From Pseudomonadota bacterium (lineage in GTDB: Bacteria > Pseudomonadota > Alphaproteobacteria > Rhodobacterales > Rhodobacteraceae): a DNA stretch of 64,000 nucleotides. The notes below the pieces were generated by a model. The model worked only from the letters and a program-made list of their open reading frames with translations. It was not told the DNA's origin and searched no databases. The stretch spans positions 896,226-960,225 of the forward strand of contig JBCAYL010000001.1 of assembly GCA_038533575.1 (NCBI GenBank), in the 5' to 3' direction. Below, piece by piece: positions 1 to 10,488 of the stretch (positions are counted from its first letter, which is position 1; every line of letters starts with the position of its first letter). The position numbers were made by a program, and so were the translations under genes.

Positions 1-384
1 AGGCGCAGCCGGGGCCTCCGGCGCGGCGTCGGCGGCGGGCGCGGGCGTACGCCCCTTGATTTCGAGCGGCACCACGACGCCTTCGATGGTCTCCGGCGTG
101 CGCGAGGGTTCCTCACGGGCGCCGATGGCGGCCACGTATTTGACCCCGCGGTCGCGGAGCACCTTCTGCACGCCCTTGATGGTCATGCCATCCTCGTGGA
201 GGAGCTGCTTGATGCCGCCGAGAAGATCGATATCGGCCGGGCGGTAATACCGTCGCCCGCCCGCACGTTTCACTGGCTTGACCTGAGGAAACTTGCTCTC
301 CCAGAAGCGCAGCACGTGGGGCTGCGTGCCCAGCCCATCGGCCACTTCCGAAATGGTTCGAAATGCCTGCCGGGACTTTTCCAT
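1..384 (-). CDS. MerR-family transcriptional regulator, 3' end outside window
   Basis: The first 128 residues are present and the reading frame is open to the window edge. Residues 8-80 form a MerR-type winged helix-turn-helix: an ISEVADGLG helix, then [13 protein letters not shown], then [14 protein letters not shown] and a [11 protein letters not shown] helix. From about residue 112 the protein becomes an Ala/Pro-rich linker, so the effector or dimerisation part lies outside the window. The ATG is two bases from the ihfA stop codon, so the two are probably co-transcribed. A MerR-like gene directly after ihfA is a common arrangement in Rhodobacteraceae. Ligand and targets cannot be told from the sequence. 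Confidence 0.85.
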   Translation of the reverse strand, partial: MEKSRQAFRTISEVADGLGTQPHVLRFWESKFPQVKPVKRAGGRRYYRPADIDLLGGIKQLLHEDGMTIKGVQKVLRDRGVKYVAAIGAREEPSRTPETIEGVVVPLEIKGRTPAPAADAAPEAPAAP

Positions 385-386
385 GC

Positions 387-686
387 TCAGCTCTTGTTCC
401 CCGAGGCCACTCGCTCCTTCATCAGGTGCGAGGGACGGAATGTCAGGACGCGGCGGGGCGAAATGGGGACCTCTTCGCCGGTTTTGGGATTACGGCCCAC
501 CCGGGCCGCCTTGTCGCGGACGCTGAAGGTCCCGAAAGAGGAGATCTTGACCTGTTCACCCCGCACGAGGGCATCGGACATCTCGTCCAGAACGGTCTCT
601 ACAAGTTGCGCTGACTCATTCCTGCTCAGCCCCACCTCCCGAAACACGGCCTCACTGAGGTCCATGCGGGTCAACGTCTTGCTCAT
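387..686 (-). CDS. ihfA: Integration host factor, alpha subunit
   Basis: A 99-residue member of the HU/IHF family of DNA-bending proteins, which acts as a heterodimer with IhfB in nucleoid structure, transcription and recombination. The N-terminal helices ([20 protein letters not shown]) are IhfA-like. The core motif [30 protein letters not shown] at residues 46-75 carries the RNPKTGE arm tip whose Pro intercalates into DNA. Length is the family's normal ~100 residues. A clear GGGGAG ribosome site lies just upstream of the ATG. It sits between fabH and the MerR gene in a conserved minus-strand cluster. Assignment to the alpha rather than beta subunit rests on the N-terminus and the neighbours. 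Confidence 0.95.
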   Translation of the reverse strand: MSKTLTRMDLSEAVFREVGLSRNESAQLVETVLDEMSDALVRGEQVKISSFGTFSVRDKAARVGRNPKTGEEVPISPRRVLTFRPSHLMKERVASGNKS

Positions 687-786
687 GAATAGCTCCCCTA
701 ACCATCCCTGTCTTGTGCCGCGGATGTTAGGAGCCCGAAATCAGGGGGTCAATAAACTTCCAAATTCAAGCGCTTGGCGGGCGGAA

Positions 787-1761
787 TTAAACGCGGAAAA
801 CCACCGAGCCCCAGGCCAAACCGCCGCCGATGGCCCCTGTGACGACCAAATCCCCTTCCTTGAGGCGCCCATCGGCATGGGCCACCGAAAGCGCGAGGGG
901 AATCGATGCCGCTGACGTGTTGCCGTGATCCTGCACGGTCACAACCACCTTCTCCATGGGCACGCCGAGCCTGTCGGCGGTGGCCGAGAGGATGCGCAGG
1001 TTCGCCTGGTGGGGCACGATCCAGTCGATATCGGCGGGCGAGAGGCTGGCCTTGGCGAGCGTGGTGCGCGCGGTGCCCGCGAGCTTTTCCACGGCGTGGC
1101 GGAAGACCTCCTTGCCCTGCATCCGCAGGACGCCCGTCGTCTGCGTGGAGACCCCACCATCGACGTAGAGGATATCCTTGTGGCGCCCGTCGGAATGGAT
1201 CTCGGCTGCGAGGATGCCGCGGTCTTCTGGCGTGCCCTTGGCGTTGCGTGCCTCGAGGAGGACCGCGCCCGCGCCGTCCCCGAAGAGGACGCAGGTGCCG
1301 CGATCCGTCCAGTCCATGATGCGCGAGAAGGTCTCGGCGCCGATCACGAGGGCGCGCTGCGCCTGCCCGCTGATGATCAGCGAATTGGCCGTGGTCATGG
1401 CGTAGGCGAAGCCCGCGCAGACGGCCTGCACATCGAAGGCGAAGCCATTGGTCATCCCGATCTCGGCCTGAACCATCGTGGCCGCGGAGGGAAAGGTGAG
1501 GTCGGCCGTGGAGGTGGCGAGGATCAGCGCGTCCACCTCGTCGGCGGCCACGCCCGCATCCTCGAGCGCGGCGAGGGCCGCCTTGGCGCCGAGCTGGGAG
1601 GTCGTCTCCCCCTCGGCGGCGAAATGCCGGCGCTCGATGCCGGTGCGGGTCCGGATCCACTCGTCGTTGGTGTCGAGGGTCTTCTCGAACTCGGCGTTTT
1701 CAACCACGCGCGCGGGGAGGTGGTGGCCGTAGCCGCGGATCACCGCGCGCAGGGTCGTCAT
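787..1761 (-). CDS. fabH: Beta-ketoacyl-ACP synthase III
   Basis: A 324-residue enzyme that condenses acetyl-CoA with malonyl-ACP to start fatty acid synthesis in the cytoplasm. The catalytic triad is intact: Cys115 in DVQAVCAGFAYA, His251 in VPHQAN and Asn281 in DHGNTSAAS. The C-terminal GAIGGGLAWGS motif is the family's usual ending. The start codon overlaps the plsX stop by four bases, so the two are translationally coupled. The full length and all catalytic residues make this a secure call. Confidence 0.97.
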   Translation of the reverse strand: MTTLRAVIRGYGHHLPARVVENAEFEKTLDTNDEWIRTRTGIERRHFAAEGETTSQLGAKAALAALEDAGVAADEVDALILATSTADLTFPSAATMVQAEIGMTNGFAFDVQAVCAGFAYAMTTANSLIISGQAQRALVIGAETFSRIMDWTDRGTCVLFGDGAGAVLLEARNAKGTPEDRGILAAEIHSDGRHKDILYVDGGVSTQTTGVLRMQGKEVFRHAVEKLAGTARTTLAKASLSPADIDWIVPHQANLRILSATADRLGVPMEKVVVTVQDHGNTSAASIPLALSVAHADGRLKEGDLVVTGAIGGGLAWGSVVFRV

Positions 1762-2849
1762 ACCTTGTCCTCTTCATCTGCGGGCAGGAACCCGCCCGCC
1801 TGGGCCACGCGCGCCGCCAGACGCTCCGTGAAGCCCGACCGCGCGAGTTGGCTGGCCAGATTGATCGCCGCGGCCACGCCCGTGGCATCGGCCGAGCCGT
1901 GGCTCTTCACGACGGTACCATTGAGGCCGAGGAAGACACCACCGTTCACCCGCCGCGGGTCGATCCGCTTCCGCAGGCGGTTGAGCGAGGTATAGGCCAT
2001 GAGCGCCGCCAGCCGCGAGAGCGGCGTGTGCCGGAATGCGTCGCGCAGCGAGGCCGAGATGAAGCTCGCCGTGCCCTCGCCGGTTTTCAGCGAGATGTTG
2101 CCGGTGAAGCCGTCGGTGACGATCACGTCGACCTTGTCGCCCGGAATCTGCCCGCCTTCCACGAAGCCCACGAAATCGAACTTCGCCTCGTGAGCCTGCG
2201 CGGCGATGAGCTCCGCGGCGACCTTGATCTCGGCCCGGCCCTTGTGCTCCTCGGTGCCCACGTTCAGGAGCCCGACGCGGGGGCGCGGGATGTCGAGCCC
2301 GTTGCGCGCGTAGCTCACGCCCATGAGCGCGTATTGCATGAGGTCGGTCTCGTCGGCCCGGATATCGGCCCCGGCATCGAGGAGGACGTTGAAGCCCTGC
2401 GGATTGGAGGAGGGCCAGAGGACCGCGATGGCGGGCCGGTTCACGCCGGGCAGCTTTCGGAGCCGCACCATGGCCACGGCCATGAGCGCGCCGGTATTGC
2501 CGCAGGACACGCAGACGCTGGCTTCGCGCGCGCGCACCGTCTCGATGGACGCCCACATGGAGGTGTCCTTGCCGTGGCGCATGACGTGGGAGGGTTTGTC
2601 GTTCATCGACACGACGCCGGAGGCATCGCGGATGGTCGTGATCTCTGTGAGTCTGCGCTTGGCCACCAGCGGCGTGAGTTGCTCGGTCGGCCCGTGCAGG
2701 ACGAAGCGCAGCGTCGGATCCTTCGAGGCGGCGATGGCCATGCCCTTAACGATCACACTAGGGCCCTGGTCGCCGCCCATGGCGTCAATGGCGACGACGA
2801 TCGCGCCGTCACCGCCCGAGGCTCGCGCGGAGGTGCTCGCGCCGGTCAT
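1758..2849 (-). CDS. plsX: Phosphate acyltransferase PlsX
   Basis: A 363-residue enzyme that makes acyl-phosphate from acyl-ACP, the acyl donor for PlsY in phospholipid synthesis. It is peripheral at the inner membrane. The N-terminal IDAMGGDQGPSVIVKG motif, the VSCGNTGALMA motif and the later VDVIVTDGFTGNISLK motif are hallmarks of PlsX. It lies 14 bases after rpmF and overlaps fabH by four bases, giving the widespread rpmF-plsX-fabH order. A short N-terminal extension of about 15 residues precedes the conserved IVVAIDAMGG strand, so a slightly later start is possible. Confidence 0.97.
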   Translation of the reverse strand: MTGASTSARASGGDGAIVVAIDAMGGDQGPSVIVKGMAIAASKDPTLRFVLHGPTEQLTPLVAKRRLTEITTIRDASGVVSMNDKPSHVMRHGKDTSMWASIETVRAREASVCVSCGNTGALMAVAMVRLRKLPGVNRPAIAVLWPSSNPQGFNVLLDAGADIRADETDLMQYALMGVSYARNGLDIPRPRVGLLNVGTEEHKGRAEIKVAAELIAAQAHEAKFDFVGFVEGGQIPGDKVDVIVTDGFTGNISLKTGEGTASFISASLRDAFRHTPLSRLAALMAYTSLNRLRKRIDPRRVNGGVFLGLNGTVVKSHGSADATGVAAAINLASQLARSGFTERLAARVAQAGGFLPADEEDKV

Positions 2850-2863
2850 GAAGCGCGCGCGAC

Positions 2864-3073
2864 TTAGGCGGCGTCTTCGTCTTCGAGGTCGATCTCGTCC
2901 ACCATCGCGATAACCTCGCGATTGTCATAATGACCGCAGGACGGGCACACGTGGTGCGGGCGCTTGAGCTCGCCGCAGTTGGAGCACTCGTTGGGGTTCG
3001 CGGCCACGAGGCTGTGGTGGGCCCGGCGGTTGTTGCGGCGCGATTTGGAGACGCGATTCTGTTGAACGGCCAT
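2864..3073 (-). CDS. rpmF: 50S ribosomal protein L32
   Basis: A 69-residue ribosomal protein. It has the standard basic N-terminus ([20 protein letters not shown]) and a zinc ribbon with Cys30, Cys33, Cys43 and Cys46, so this is the zinc-binding C+ form. The acidic C-terminal tail ([11 protein letters not shown]) is typical of alphaproteobacterial L32. It heads the rpmF-plsX-fabH cluster. The 140 bases upstream, before the DUF177 gene, are non-coding and are the likely promoter region. Confidence 0.97.
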   Translation of the reverse strand: MAVQQNRVSKSRRNNRRAHHSLVAANPNECSNCGELKRPHHVCPSCGHYDNREVIAMVDEIDLEDEDAA

Positions 3074-3213
3074 GTCTGAACCTCGGATCGGGAGCGCGCA
3101 TGGTCGCGCGCCATAATTTCGAAAGTTTGGCGGGCTCTAAAGCACCTCTTTCACACGCGCAAGGGGTTTGCCGCGGAAAGACTGTGCGCATGCGCTGAAA
3201 GCGCGGCGTGGCC

Positions 3214-3750
3214 TCAGCCATCGCCCTCCAGCTTCGACTTGAGCGCGGCGAGACCGGCGAATGGCTTGGCATCCTCGTCGCTCATGGGCGTGACGTCCGG
3301 TGCTGCAAAGATCGCCTCTCCCAGTTCGGCATCCTCGGCGCGGGGATAGGCGGGCAGGGCGAGCGCGATCATCTCCTGCAGGATGGGCAGGATCGGCGCC
3401 TCGTCCACCAGGGGCTCGAGCGTTTCGTCCTCGGGCATCTCGCTCTCCGCCTCGGTGATCTCGGGCATCTTGGCGGTGAAGAGGAGGCTATCGCTGCGGT
3501 CGAGCCGGGACGTCACGGGCCCTAGGGTCACGACGCAGGATTGCACCACCGTGGCGCCCCAATCGGCCGTCAGGTGCCAGTCCCGCTTGCCGCGGGGCGT
3601 GAGGGTGAGCGTGGCCTTGAGCTTGCGCAGGTCGCGGAGATCGAGCGCGTCCATGAGCGCGCGCCTGTCGGCGTCGGAGGCGGTCCACGCCACGCGGTGC
3701 GGCCCGTCTGCCGGGAGCTTGGCCAGGGGGAGGACTGTGTCAGATGCCAT
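3214..3750 (-). CDS. YceD/DUF177 family protein
   Basis: A 178-residue acidic cytoplasmic protein. The placement directly upstream of rpmF, together with the patterns ADRRALMDALDLRDLRKLKATLTLTP and WHLTADWGATVVQSCVVTLGPV, fits the YceD/DUF177 family. Members of that family are reported in plants and bacteria as 23S rRNA accumulation factors, so a ribosome-assembly role is plausible but unproven here. It is divergent from the BamE-like gene, and the 97 bases between them hold both promoters. There is no signal peptide or membrane segment. Confidence 0.85.
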   Translation of the reverse strand: MASDTVLPLAKLPADGPHRVAWTASDADRRALMDALDLRDLRKLKATLTLTPRGKRDWHLTADWGATVVQSCVVTLGPVTSRLDRSDSLLFTAKMPEITEAESEMPEDETLEPLVDEAPILPILQEMIALALPAYPRAEDAELGEAIFAAPDVTPMSDEDAKPFAGLAALKSKLEGDG

Positions 3751-3847
3751 GGGCCTCGTCTCTCGCTTGAAAATTTCGCGTCCGCGCTGTTACACCATGC
3801 CCACCGCCGGTAAAAGGCGGCGCGACTGAAGCCGGGATAGGGCCATC

Positions 3848-4327
3848 ATGCACACACGGGGACTGCTCCTGAGGGGGGCGCTGCTGGCAAGCGCACTGGC
3901 CGTTGCGGGGTGCACCGCGACCTTCCGCAATCACGGCTATGCGCCCACCGACGCTGAACTCGCGGAGGTGATCGTGGGCGTAGATACGCGCGCGACGGTG
4001 GAAGATGTCATAGGGCGGCCCTCGACGAGCGGCGTGCTCACCGATGGCGCGTTCTATTACCTTGCTGACCGACGCCGGCAATTCGGCTTCCGCGCGCCGG
4101 AGGTCATCGACCGGCAGCTCGTGGCCGTGCGCTTCGACGAGGACGGCGTGGTCAGCAACATCGAGCGGTTCACGCTCGCCGATGGGCGGGTCGTGCCGCT
4201 GTCGCGCCGCGTGACGGATTCGGCTGTGGAGGACACGACCTTCCTGCGGCAGCTGCTCGGCAATCTTGGCCGCTTCGACGCCACGCGCATCTTGGGCGGC
4301 GGCGACGATGGCGGCGGCGGTCTCTGA
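3848..4327 (+). CDS. BamE/SmpA-like outer membrane lipoprotein
   Basis: A 159-residue lipoprotein. The signal peptide ends in the lipobox AVAGC, with Cys22 as the acylated residue, so the protein should be anchored in the outer membrane facing the periplasm. The following region (VIVGVDTRATVEDVIGRPSTSGVLTDGAFYYLADRR) matches the BamE/OmlA fold, which assists the BAM complex in inserting beta-barrel proteins. The C-terminus is unusually glycine/aspartate-rich (GGGDDGGGGL). It is divergent from the DUF177 gene and convergent with msrB. The symbol bamE is withheld because alphaproteobacteria often carry more than one SmpA-like protein. Confidence 0.85.
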   Translation: MHTRGLLLRGALLASALAVAGCTATFRNHGYAPTDAELAEVIVGVDTRATVEDVIGRPSTSGVLTDGAFYYLADRRRQFGFRAPEVIDRQLVAVRFDEDGVVSNIERFTLADGRVVPLSRRVTDSAVEDTTFLRQLLGNLGRFDATRILGGGDDGGGGL

Positions 4328-4362
4328 GGGTCCCTTGCAAGCCCTGGCGGGCTCTGACGGCC

Positions 4363-4755
4363 TCAGTCTTCTTCCTGAAAAGTCAGCGCGACGCCATTGA
4401 TGCAGTAACGCAGCCCTGTGGGCTGCGGCCCGTCCGGGAAAACGTGGCCGAGATGGGCATCGCAGCGGTCGCAATGGACCTCCGTGCGGCGCATGAACCA
4501 GCTGTTATCGACGCTCTCACCGATGGGAGCATCCTCGGCCGGCTGGTAAAAGGACGGCCAGCCCGTCCCGCTGTCGAACTTGTGCGCCTTATCGAAGAGC
4601 GGTGCCTCGCAGCAGATGCAGCGGAAGAGGCCGGGCCCCTCCGGAAAGCTCTCGTGGGTAAAGGCGCGCTCCGTCCCGTGCTTGCGCGTGACCTTGTAGG
4701 CGAGGTCGCTCAGCTGCTCTTTCCACTCGGCGTCTGATTTGACGATCTTGTCCAT
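4363..4755 (-). CDS. msrB: Peptide-methionine (R)-S-oxide reductase
   Basis: A 130-residue enzyme that repairs the R-form of methionine sulfoxide in proteins using thioredoxin. Catalytic Cys118 lies in the motif RYCINGVAL. The structural zinc site is complete with Cys46/Cys49 and Cys95/Cys98. The GTGWPSFYQP and HLGHVFPDGP motifs are also present. There is no signal peptide, so it is cytoplasmic. It is divergent from olsB, and the 127 bases between the two probable start codons hold both promoters. Confidence 0.96.
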   Translation of the reverse strand: MDKIVKSDAEWKEQLSDLAYKVTRKHGTERAFTHESFPEGPGLFRCICCEAPLFDKAHKFDSGTGWPSFYQPAEDAPIGESVDNSWFMRRTEVHCDRCDAHLGHVFPDGPQPTGLRYCINGVALTFQEED

Positions 4756-4882
4756 GCGGTACGTCCGTTTCGTTGCGTCATTGAGTTGTCACATGGCCCG
4801 TGCCATGCCGCTGCCCAAGAGCTATGTCTCGAAGCGCGCGGGGCCAAGGGGTGCGGCGTCAACGGCGAAGGGAACGATGGGC

Positions 4883-5614
4883 ATGCTGAGCCTCGAAAGG
4901 GGAAGCTACCGGGCGCGGCTCGCGCGGTCCGCGGAGGACATGGCCGCCGTGCAGCGGCTGCGCGCGCTGTGTTTTCGCGCGGGCGTCGCACGGGACGGGG
5001 ACGCATTCGATGCCCATTGCGACCATGTCGTCGTCGAGGAGCGCCGCACCGGCGAGATCCTCTGCTGTTTCCGGCTCATGCCGCTGAGCCGGGGAGCCGA
5101 GATCGGGCGCAGCTACTCGGCGCAGTATTACGGGCTTGCCGCGCTCGAGGCCTATGACGCCCCCATGGCGGAGCTCGGCCGGTTTTGCACGGCGCGCGGC
5201 GCGCGCGATCCCGATATCCTGCGCATCGCCTGGGGCGCCATGACCGCCTATGTGGATGCGCGCGGGGTCGAGATGCTCTTTGGCTGCTCCTCCTTTGATG
5301 GCACCGAGGCCGAGGCCTATCACGACGCCTTCGCCATGCTCCGGGAGCGTCACCTCGCGCCGGGCCGCTGGCGGCCGCGTGTGAAGGCCCCGCAGGTGGT
5401 GCGCTTCGCCGAACGGCTGGGATTGCGGCCGGACGTCAGGCGCGCCATGCGCGCGATGCCGCCGCTCCTGAAGACCTACCTCGCGATGGGCGGCTGGGTG
5501 AGCGATCACGCCGTGGTGGATCGCGACCTGGGGACCTTGCACGTCTTCACTGGCCTCGAGATCGCGGCCATCCCCGCCGCGAGAAAGCGTTTGCTGCGCG
5601 CGGTCGCCGGCTGA
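4883..5614 (+). CDS. olsB: L-ornithine N-alpha-acyltransferase (OlsB-like)
   Basis: A 243-residue GNAT-fold acyltransferase of the OlsB family, which transfers a 3-hydroxyacyl group from ACP to ornithine. This is the first step to ornithine lipids, phosphate-free membrane lipids common in Rhodobacteraceae. Supporting motifs are ARSAEDMAAVQRLRALCFRAG, CCFRLMPL, ELGRFCTARGARDPDILRIAWGAM and MLFGCSSFDGT. The ATG chosen is about nine bases after an AAGGGA ribosome site; an ATG six bases earlier is possible. The usual partner olsA does not follow. It is followed 74 bases later by an ABC-F ATPase. Confidence 0.85.
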   Translation: MLSLERGSYRARLARSAEDMAAVQRLRALCFRAGVARDGDAFDAHCDHVVVEERRTGEILCCFRLMPLSRGAEIGRSYSAQYYGLAALEAYDAPMAELGRFCTARGARDPDILRIAWGAMTAYVDARGVEMLFGCSSFDGTEAEAYHDAFAMLRERHLAPGRWRPRVKAPQVVRFAERLGLRPDVRRAMRAMPPLLKTYLAMGGWVSDHAVVDRDLGTLHVFTGLEIAAIPAARKRLLRAVAG

Positions 5615-5688
5615 GCGCCGGGCCTCTTTCGCAGGCCCGCGCAATGCCCGGAATTGACCTTGCGCGCCCCTCGCCATAGCTCCCCGCC

Positions 5689-7511
<1,823 letters not shown>

Positions 7512-7515
<4 letters not shown>

Positions 7516-9074
7516 GGCCTGAGATGGAGGGCGAAGCGGGCATGGAGCGCGGCGTCCGTGGCCGGATCGAGCATCGCCCCATTGGGCGCAACCAGGAGCG
7601 CCGCCGTCCGGGCCCTGGCCGCGGCCACGAGATCTGGCTTGCCGTTCTCGTCCCATTCCTTGGGTGAGGTGCGGTCGCCCAGCGTGGGATAGACGAAATC
7701 CTTTTCCATCCGTGCCAGCGTCTGTCCCGCGCCGAGGTAGTGGCCGGGCCCGCCCGTGCCATCTGCGCCCAGGACGGTCTCGCGGATCGTGTCCACCGCG
7801 AGGGTATCTTCAGAAACCTCGATCCCGCGCACGCAGCGCAGCGCCTGACCGATGAGGTCATCGCCCATCACGAGGCTCTCGAAGCAGAAGCCGAGGAGCG
7901 AGGCATGCATGCCAGCGGCCTCGTAGATCATGTTGCACCCCGCGAGGCCCGCGGTGACGTTGGAGCACATCTGCTCCCAGCCCGCCTGCATGTCCGGGAG
8001 CTTGGCGTCGGAGGCCCCCGCCGCCGCGCCACCCGGCAGCCCGTAGAACTGATGCATCTGCGCACAGCCCGCCGTCAGCAGCGCCTGCTCGCCCGAGCCG
8101 ATGGACATCGCCCCCGTGCGCAGGTCGAGCCCGAAGGGCCAGGTGCCGAAGATCGCCGGATGTCCGGGCGCGATGGCGTTCACGTAAACGAGGCCCGCGA
8201 GACATTCCGCCGTGGCCTGCACGATGGCGCCCGCCGTGGTGGAGGGGGCCGTGGCTCCCGCCATACCCGCCGAGAGGAGGAGCACAGGCATGCCGCCGCG
8301 AATGCAAGCCTCCATCACCAGGCAGCTCTCGGTGGCGAATTTCATCGGGGGAACGACGAAACAGTTGGAATTGGAGACGAAGGGCCGCGCGCGCCATGCC
8401 GCTTCGCCGCCCGCCATCATGTGCAGCATCTCGAGGATGTCCGGCACGTGGGCGGCATCGGTGATCGAGGTGCCCACGTGCTTTCGCGTGCCAGTCACGG
8501 AGGCGTAGATCGTGTTGAGATCGAGCTCGCGCGCATCGGCGACGTCGCGTGCCACCATGGGGCGCTGGAAGAAATGCACGTTTTCCAGCTGCTCGGTGAG
8601 CCGCGCGGCGTCGTGAAGGTCCTGTAGCGTGCTCTCGCGGTAGGCATTCCCGTCGATATCGACCATGTGCACGGCCGCGCCCGCTGTCCCGTAATGGACG
8701 CGCGTCCCACTCAGCTCGAGATTGAAGGCCGCGTCGCGCCCATGAACAGTGATCCCCCGCGCGGCCTTGGCGAGCATGTCCTCGACGAGCGCGCGCGGAA
8801 AGCGGAGGCGGCCATCATCTCCGAGGACCGCGCCGGCACTGGTCATGATGTCGACGCCGGAGGCCGGCGCGTCAGCGAGGCCGATGTCTTCGAGGCAGGT
8901 GAGCGCGGCCGCGTGGATCCGCTCGACTTCCGTGTCCGTCAAGAGCTTGAGCGTGCCGCCTTCGAGGCCTGGCCATACCGGGCGGTCGGTCTTCTCGGGC
9001 GGTGCTGCACGAAGCGCGCGACGCGCAGCGCGCCCGCCGGAACGGGCGGGGCGGGGTGGGGTCAGATCGTTCAT
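7512..9074 (-). CDS. MttB-family corrinoid-dependent methyltransferase (non-pyrrolysine)
   Basis: A 520-residue member of the trimethylamine methyltransferase (MttB) superfamily, which moves a methyl group from a quaternary amine to a corrinoid protein. Recognisable segments include GTAGAAVHMVDIDGN, RKHVGTSITDAAHVPDILEML and GGAAAGASDAKLPDMQAGWEQM. The frame has no internal TAG, so it is not a pyrrolysine enzyme. Characterised non-Pyl relatives act on glycine betaine, proline betaine or carnitine; the substrate here is unknown. No corrinoid protein gene is adjacent, but a RamA-type activase lies about 35 kb away and B12 genes are nearby. The N-terminal 30 residues are an Arg/Ala/Pro-rich extension. 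Confidence 0.88.
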
Positions 9075-9306
9075 GGTAGGGTCCTCGGCGTGGGAGATGG
9101 GGAAGGGGGCTCAACGCCCCGCAGGTCTCCCCCGTGCCGCACGGCCCCGGCGCGCGCCGATGGTGCGCTGGGTGAGCACGTGCCGCCATGCTCCGCCGAT
9201 GCGAGACGAGGCCGTCATGGCACCATGGAACGCGGCCCATGCGGCGCGATCTTGTGCAAAAGCGACGGCGCGGACTGTTCGCGACACGTCCCGGAGGGAT
9301 TTCGCG

Positions 9307-10488
9307 TCAGCCGCTCTGCCGCGCGGCAAAGTCGAGGAGCCGCGCAAGGGCCTCCGCGAAGGCGCTATCCTCGAGCGTCATGGCCACGCGCACATGGCCG
9401 GCGGCGGCGCGGCCGAAGCTCTCGCCGGGCATGACCGCGATGGCCTCCTCATCCAGAAGCCGGGCGGCGAAGGCCTCGCCATCGAGGCCCGTGCGGCGGA
9501 TGTCGAGCATGAGATACATGGCCCCGCCCGAGGGCACGAGGCCCACCACCTGCTGCGCGGCGAGCATCTCCTCGGCGCGGGTGCGGCGGCGCGCGAAGGG
9601 CGCCCCCACCTCCGCCTCGAGCCAGTCGCCCTCGCGGAGGGCAAAGAGCGCGGCATCCTGGATGTAGCCCGGCACGCCGTAGGTCGTGGCGGTGGCCAGA
9701 TCGATCAGCCGCGAGATCGCCTCTTCTGGCCCCACGATCCAGCCCACGCGGGACCCTGTCATGGCGTGACTCTTTGACATGGAGCCGATGACGAGCGTCC
9801 GCTCCGCCATGCCGGGCATGGCGCGGGGGCTCAGATGCGCGCCGCGCCAGACCTGCGCGTCATAAACCTCGTCGGAGATGACCCAGAGCCCGGCCTCCTG
9901 CGCCACCTCGGCGATGCCCTCGATCGTCTCCCGACCGTAGACCACACCCGTCGGATTGTTGGGCGTGTTGATCAGGATGCTTCGCGCGCCCGCGGCGGCA
10001 GCGGCGCGAAGGTCGCCCGCGCGTGGGGCGAAGCCGTCTTCCGGGCGGCAGGCAATGGCCTGCGCCCGGGCACCGGTGCCGCGGATCGTACCGGGATAGG
10101 TGGCGTAATAGGGATCGAGAAAAAGGCCCAGATCACCGGGATCGAGCACGGCCTTGTGCGCGGAAAAGAGCGCGGCCTGCCCGCCCGGGGTGATGAGCAC
10201 GTTCTCGCGGCCCGTGGGCACGCCCGTGCGCGCGGCGACCCGCGCGGCCACGGCATCACGCAAGGCGTCAACGCCCGGCACCATGGCATAGCCGGTGTGC
10301 CCCGCCTTGGCGGAGGCATGCATCGCGTCGAGGATCGCGGGATGGGTCCCGATATCGTGTTCGCCGATGGTGAGCTCGAGGATCGTTTCGCCCGCGGCCT
10401 TGCGGCGGCGCGCCTCGTAGAAGAGGCCCCAGCCGTCATCGCCGCCCGCATTGAGCCCGGTGATGGTGCGCGAGAGTTCCATTGTCAT
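9307..10488 (-). CDS. Class I/II PLP-dependent aminotransferase
   Basis: A 393-residue fold-type I aminotransferase. The PLP lysine is Lys239 in SMSKSHAMTGSRVGW. Other cofactor contacts are visible in LINTPNNPTG (Asn178 region) and SDEVYD (Asp206). The start chosen is the ATG that overlaps the upstream MFS stop as ATGA; an extended upstream frame exists but lacks family-like sequence. It is the last gene of the minus-strand run cobA-cobB-MFS-aminotransferase. Substrate cannot be assigned. The roughly 230 bases between it and the methyltransferase gene show no convincing gene. Confidence 0.92.
   Translation of the reverse strand: MTMELSRTITGLNAGGDDGWGLFYEARRRKAAGETILELTIGEHDIGTHPAILDAMHASAKAGHTGYAMVPGVDALRDAVAARVAARTGVPTGRENVLITPGGQAALFSAHKAVLDPGDLGLFLDPYYATYPGTIRGTGARAQAIACRPEDGFAPRAGDLRAAAAAGARSILINTPNNPTGVVYGRETIEGIAEVAQEAGLWVISDEVYDAQVWRGAHLSPRAMPGMAERTLVIGSMSKSHAMTGSRVGWIVGPEEAISRLIDLATATTYGVPGYIQDAALFALREGDWLEAEVGAPFARRRTRAEEMLAAQQVVGLVPSGGAMYLMLDIRRTGLDGEAFAARLLDEEAIAVMPGESFGRAAAGHVRVAMTLEDSAFAEALARLLDFAARQSG

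Noticed and set aside
9111-9347. A 78-codon minus-strand frame between the aminotransferase and methyltransferase genes
   Set aside because: It overlaps the aminotransferase 3' end, is Arg/Ala-rich, has no ribosome site and no recognisable pattern. The region probably holds only the methyltransferase promoter.
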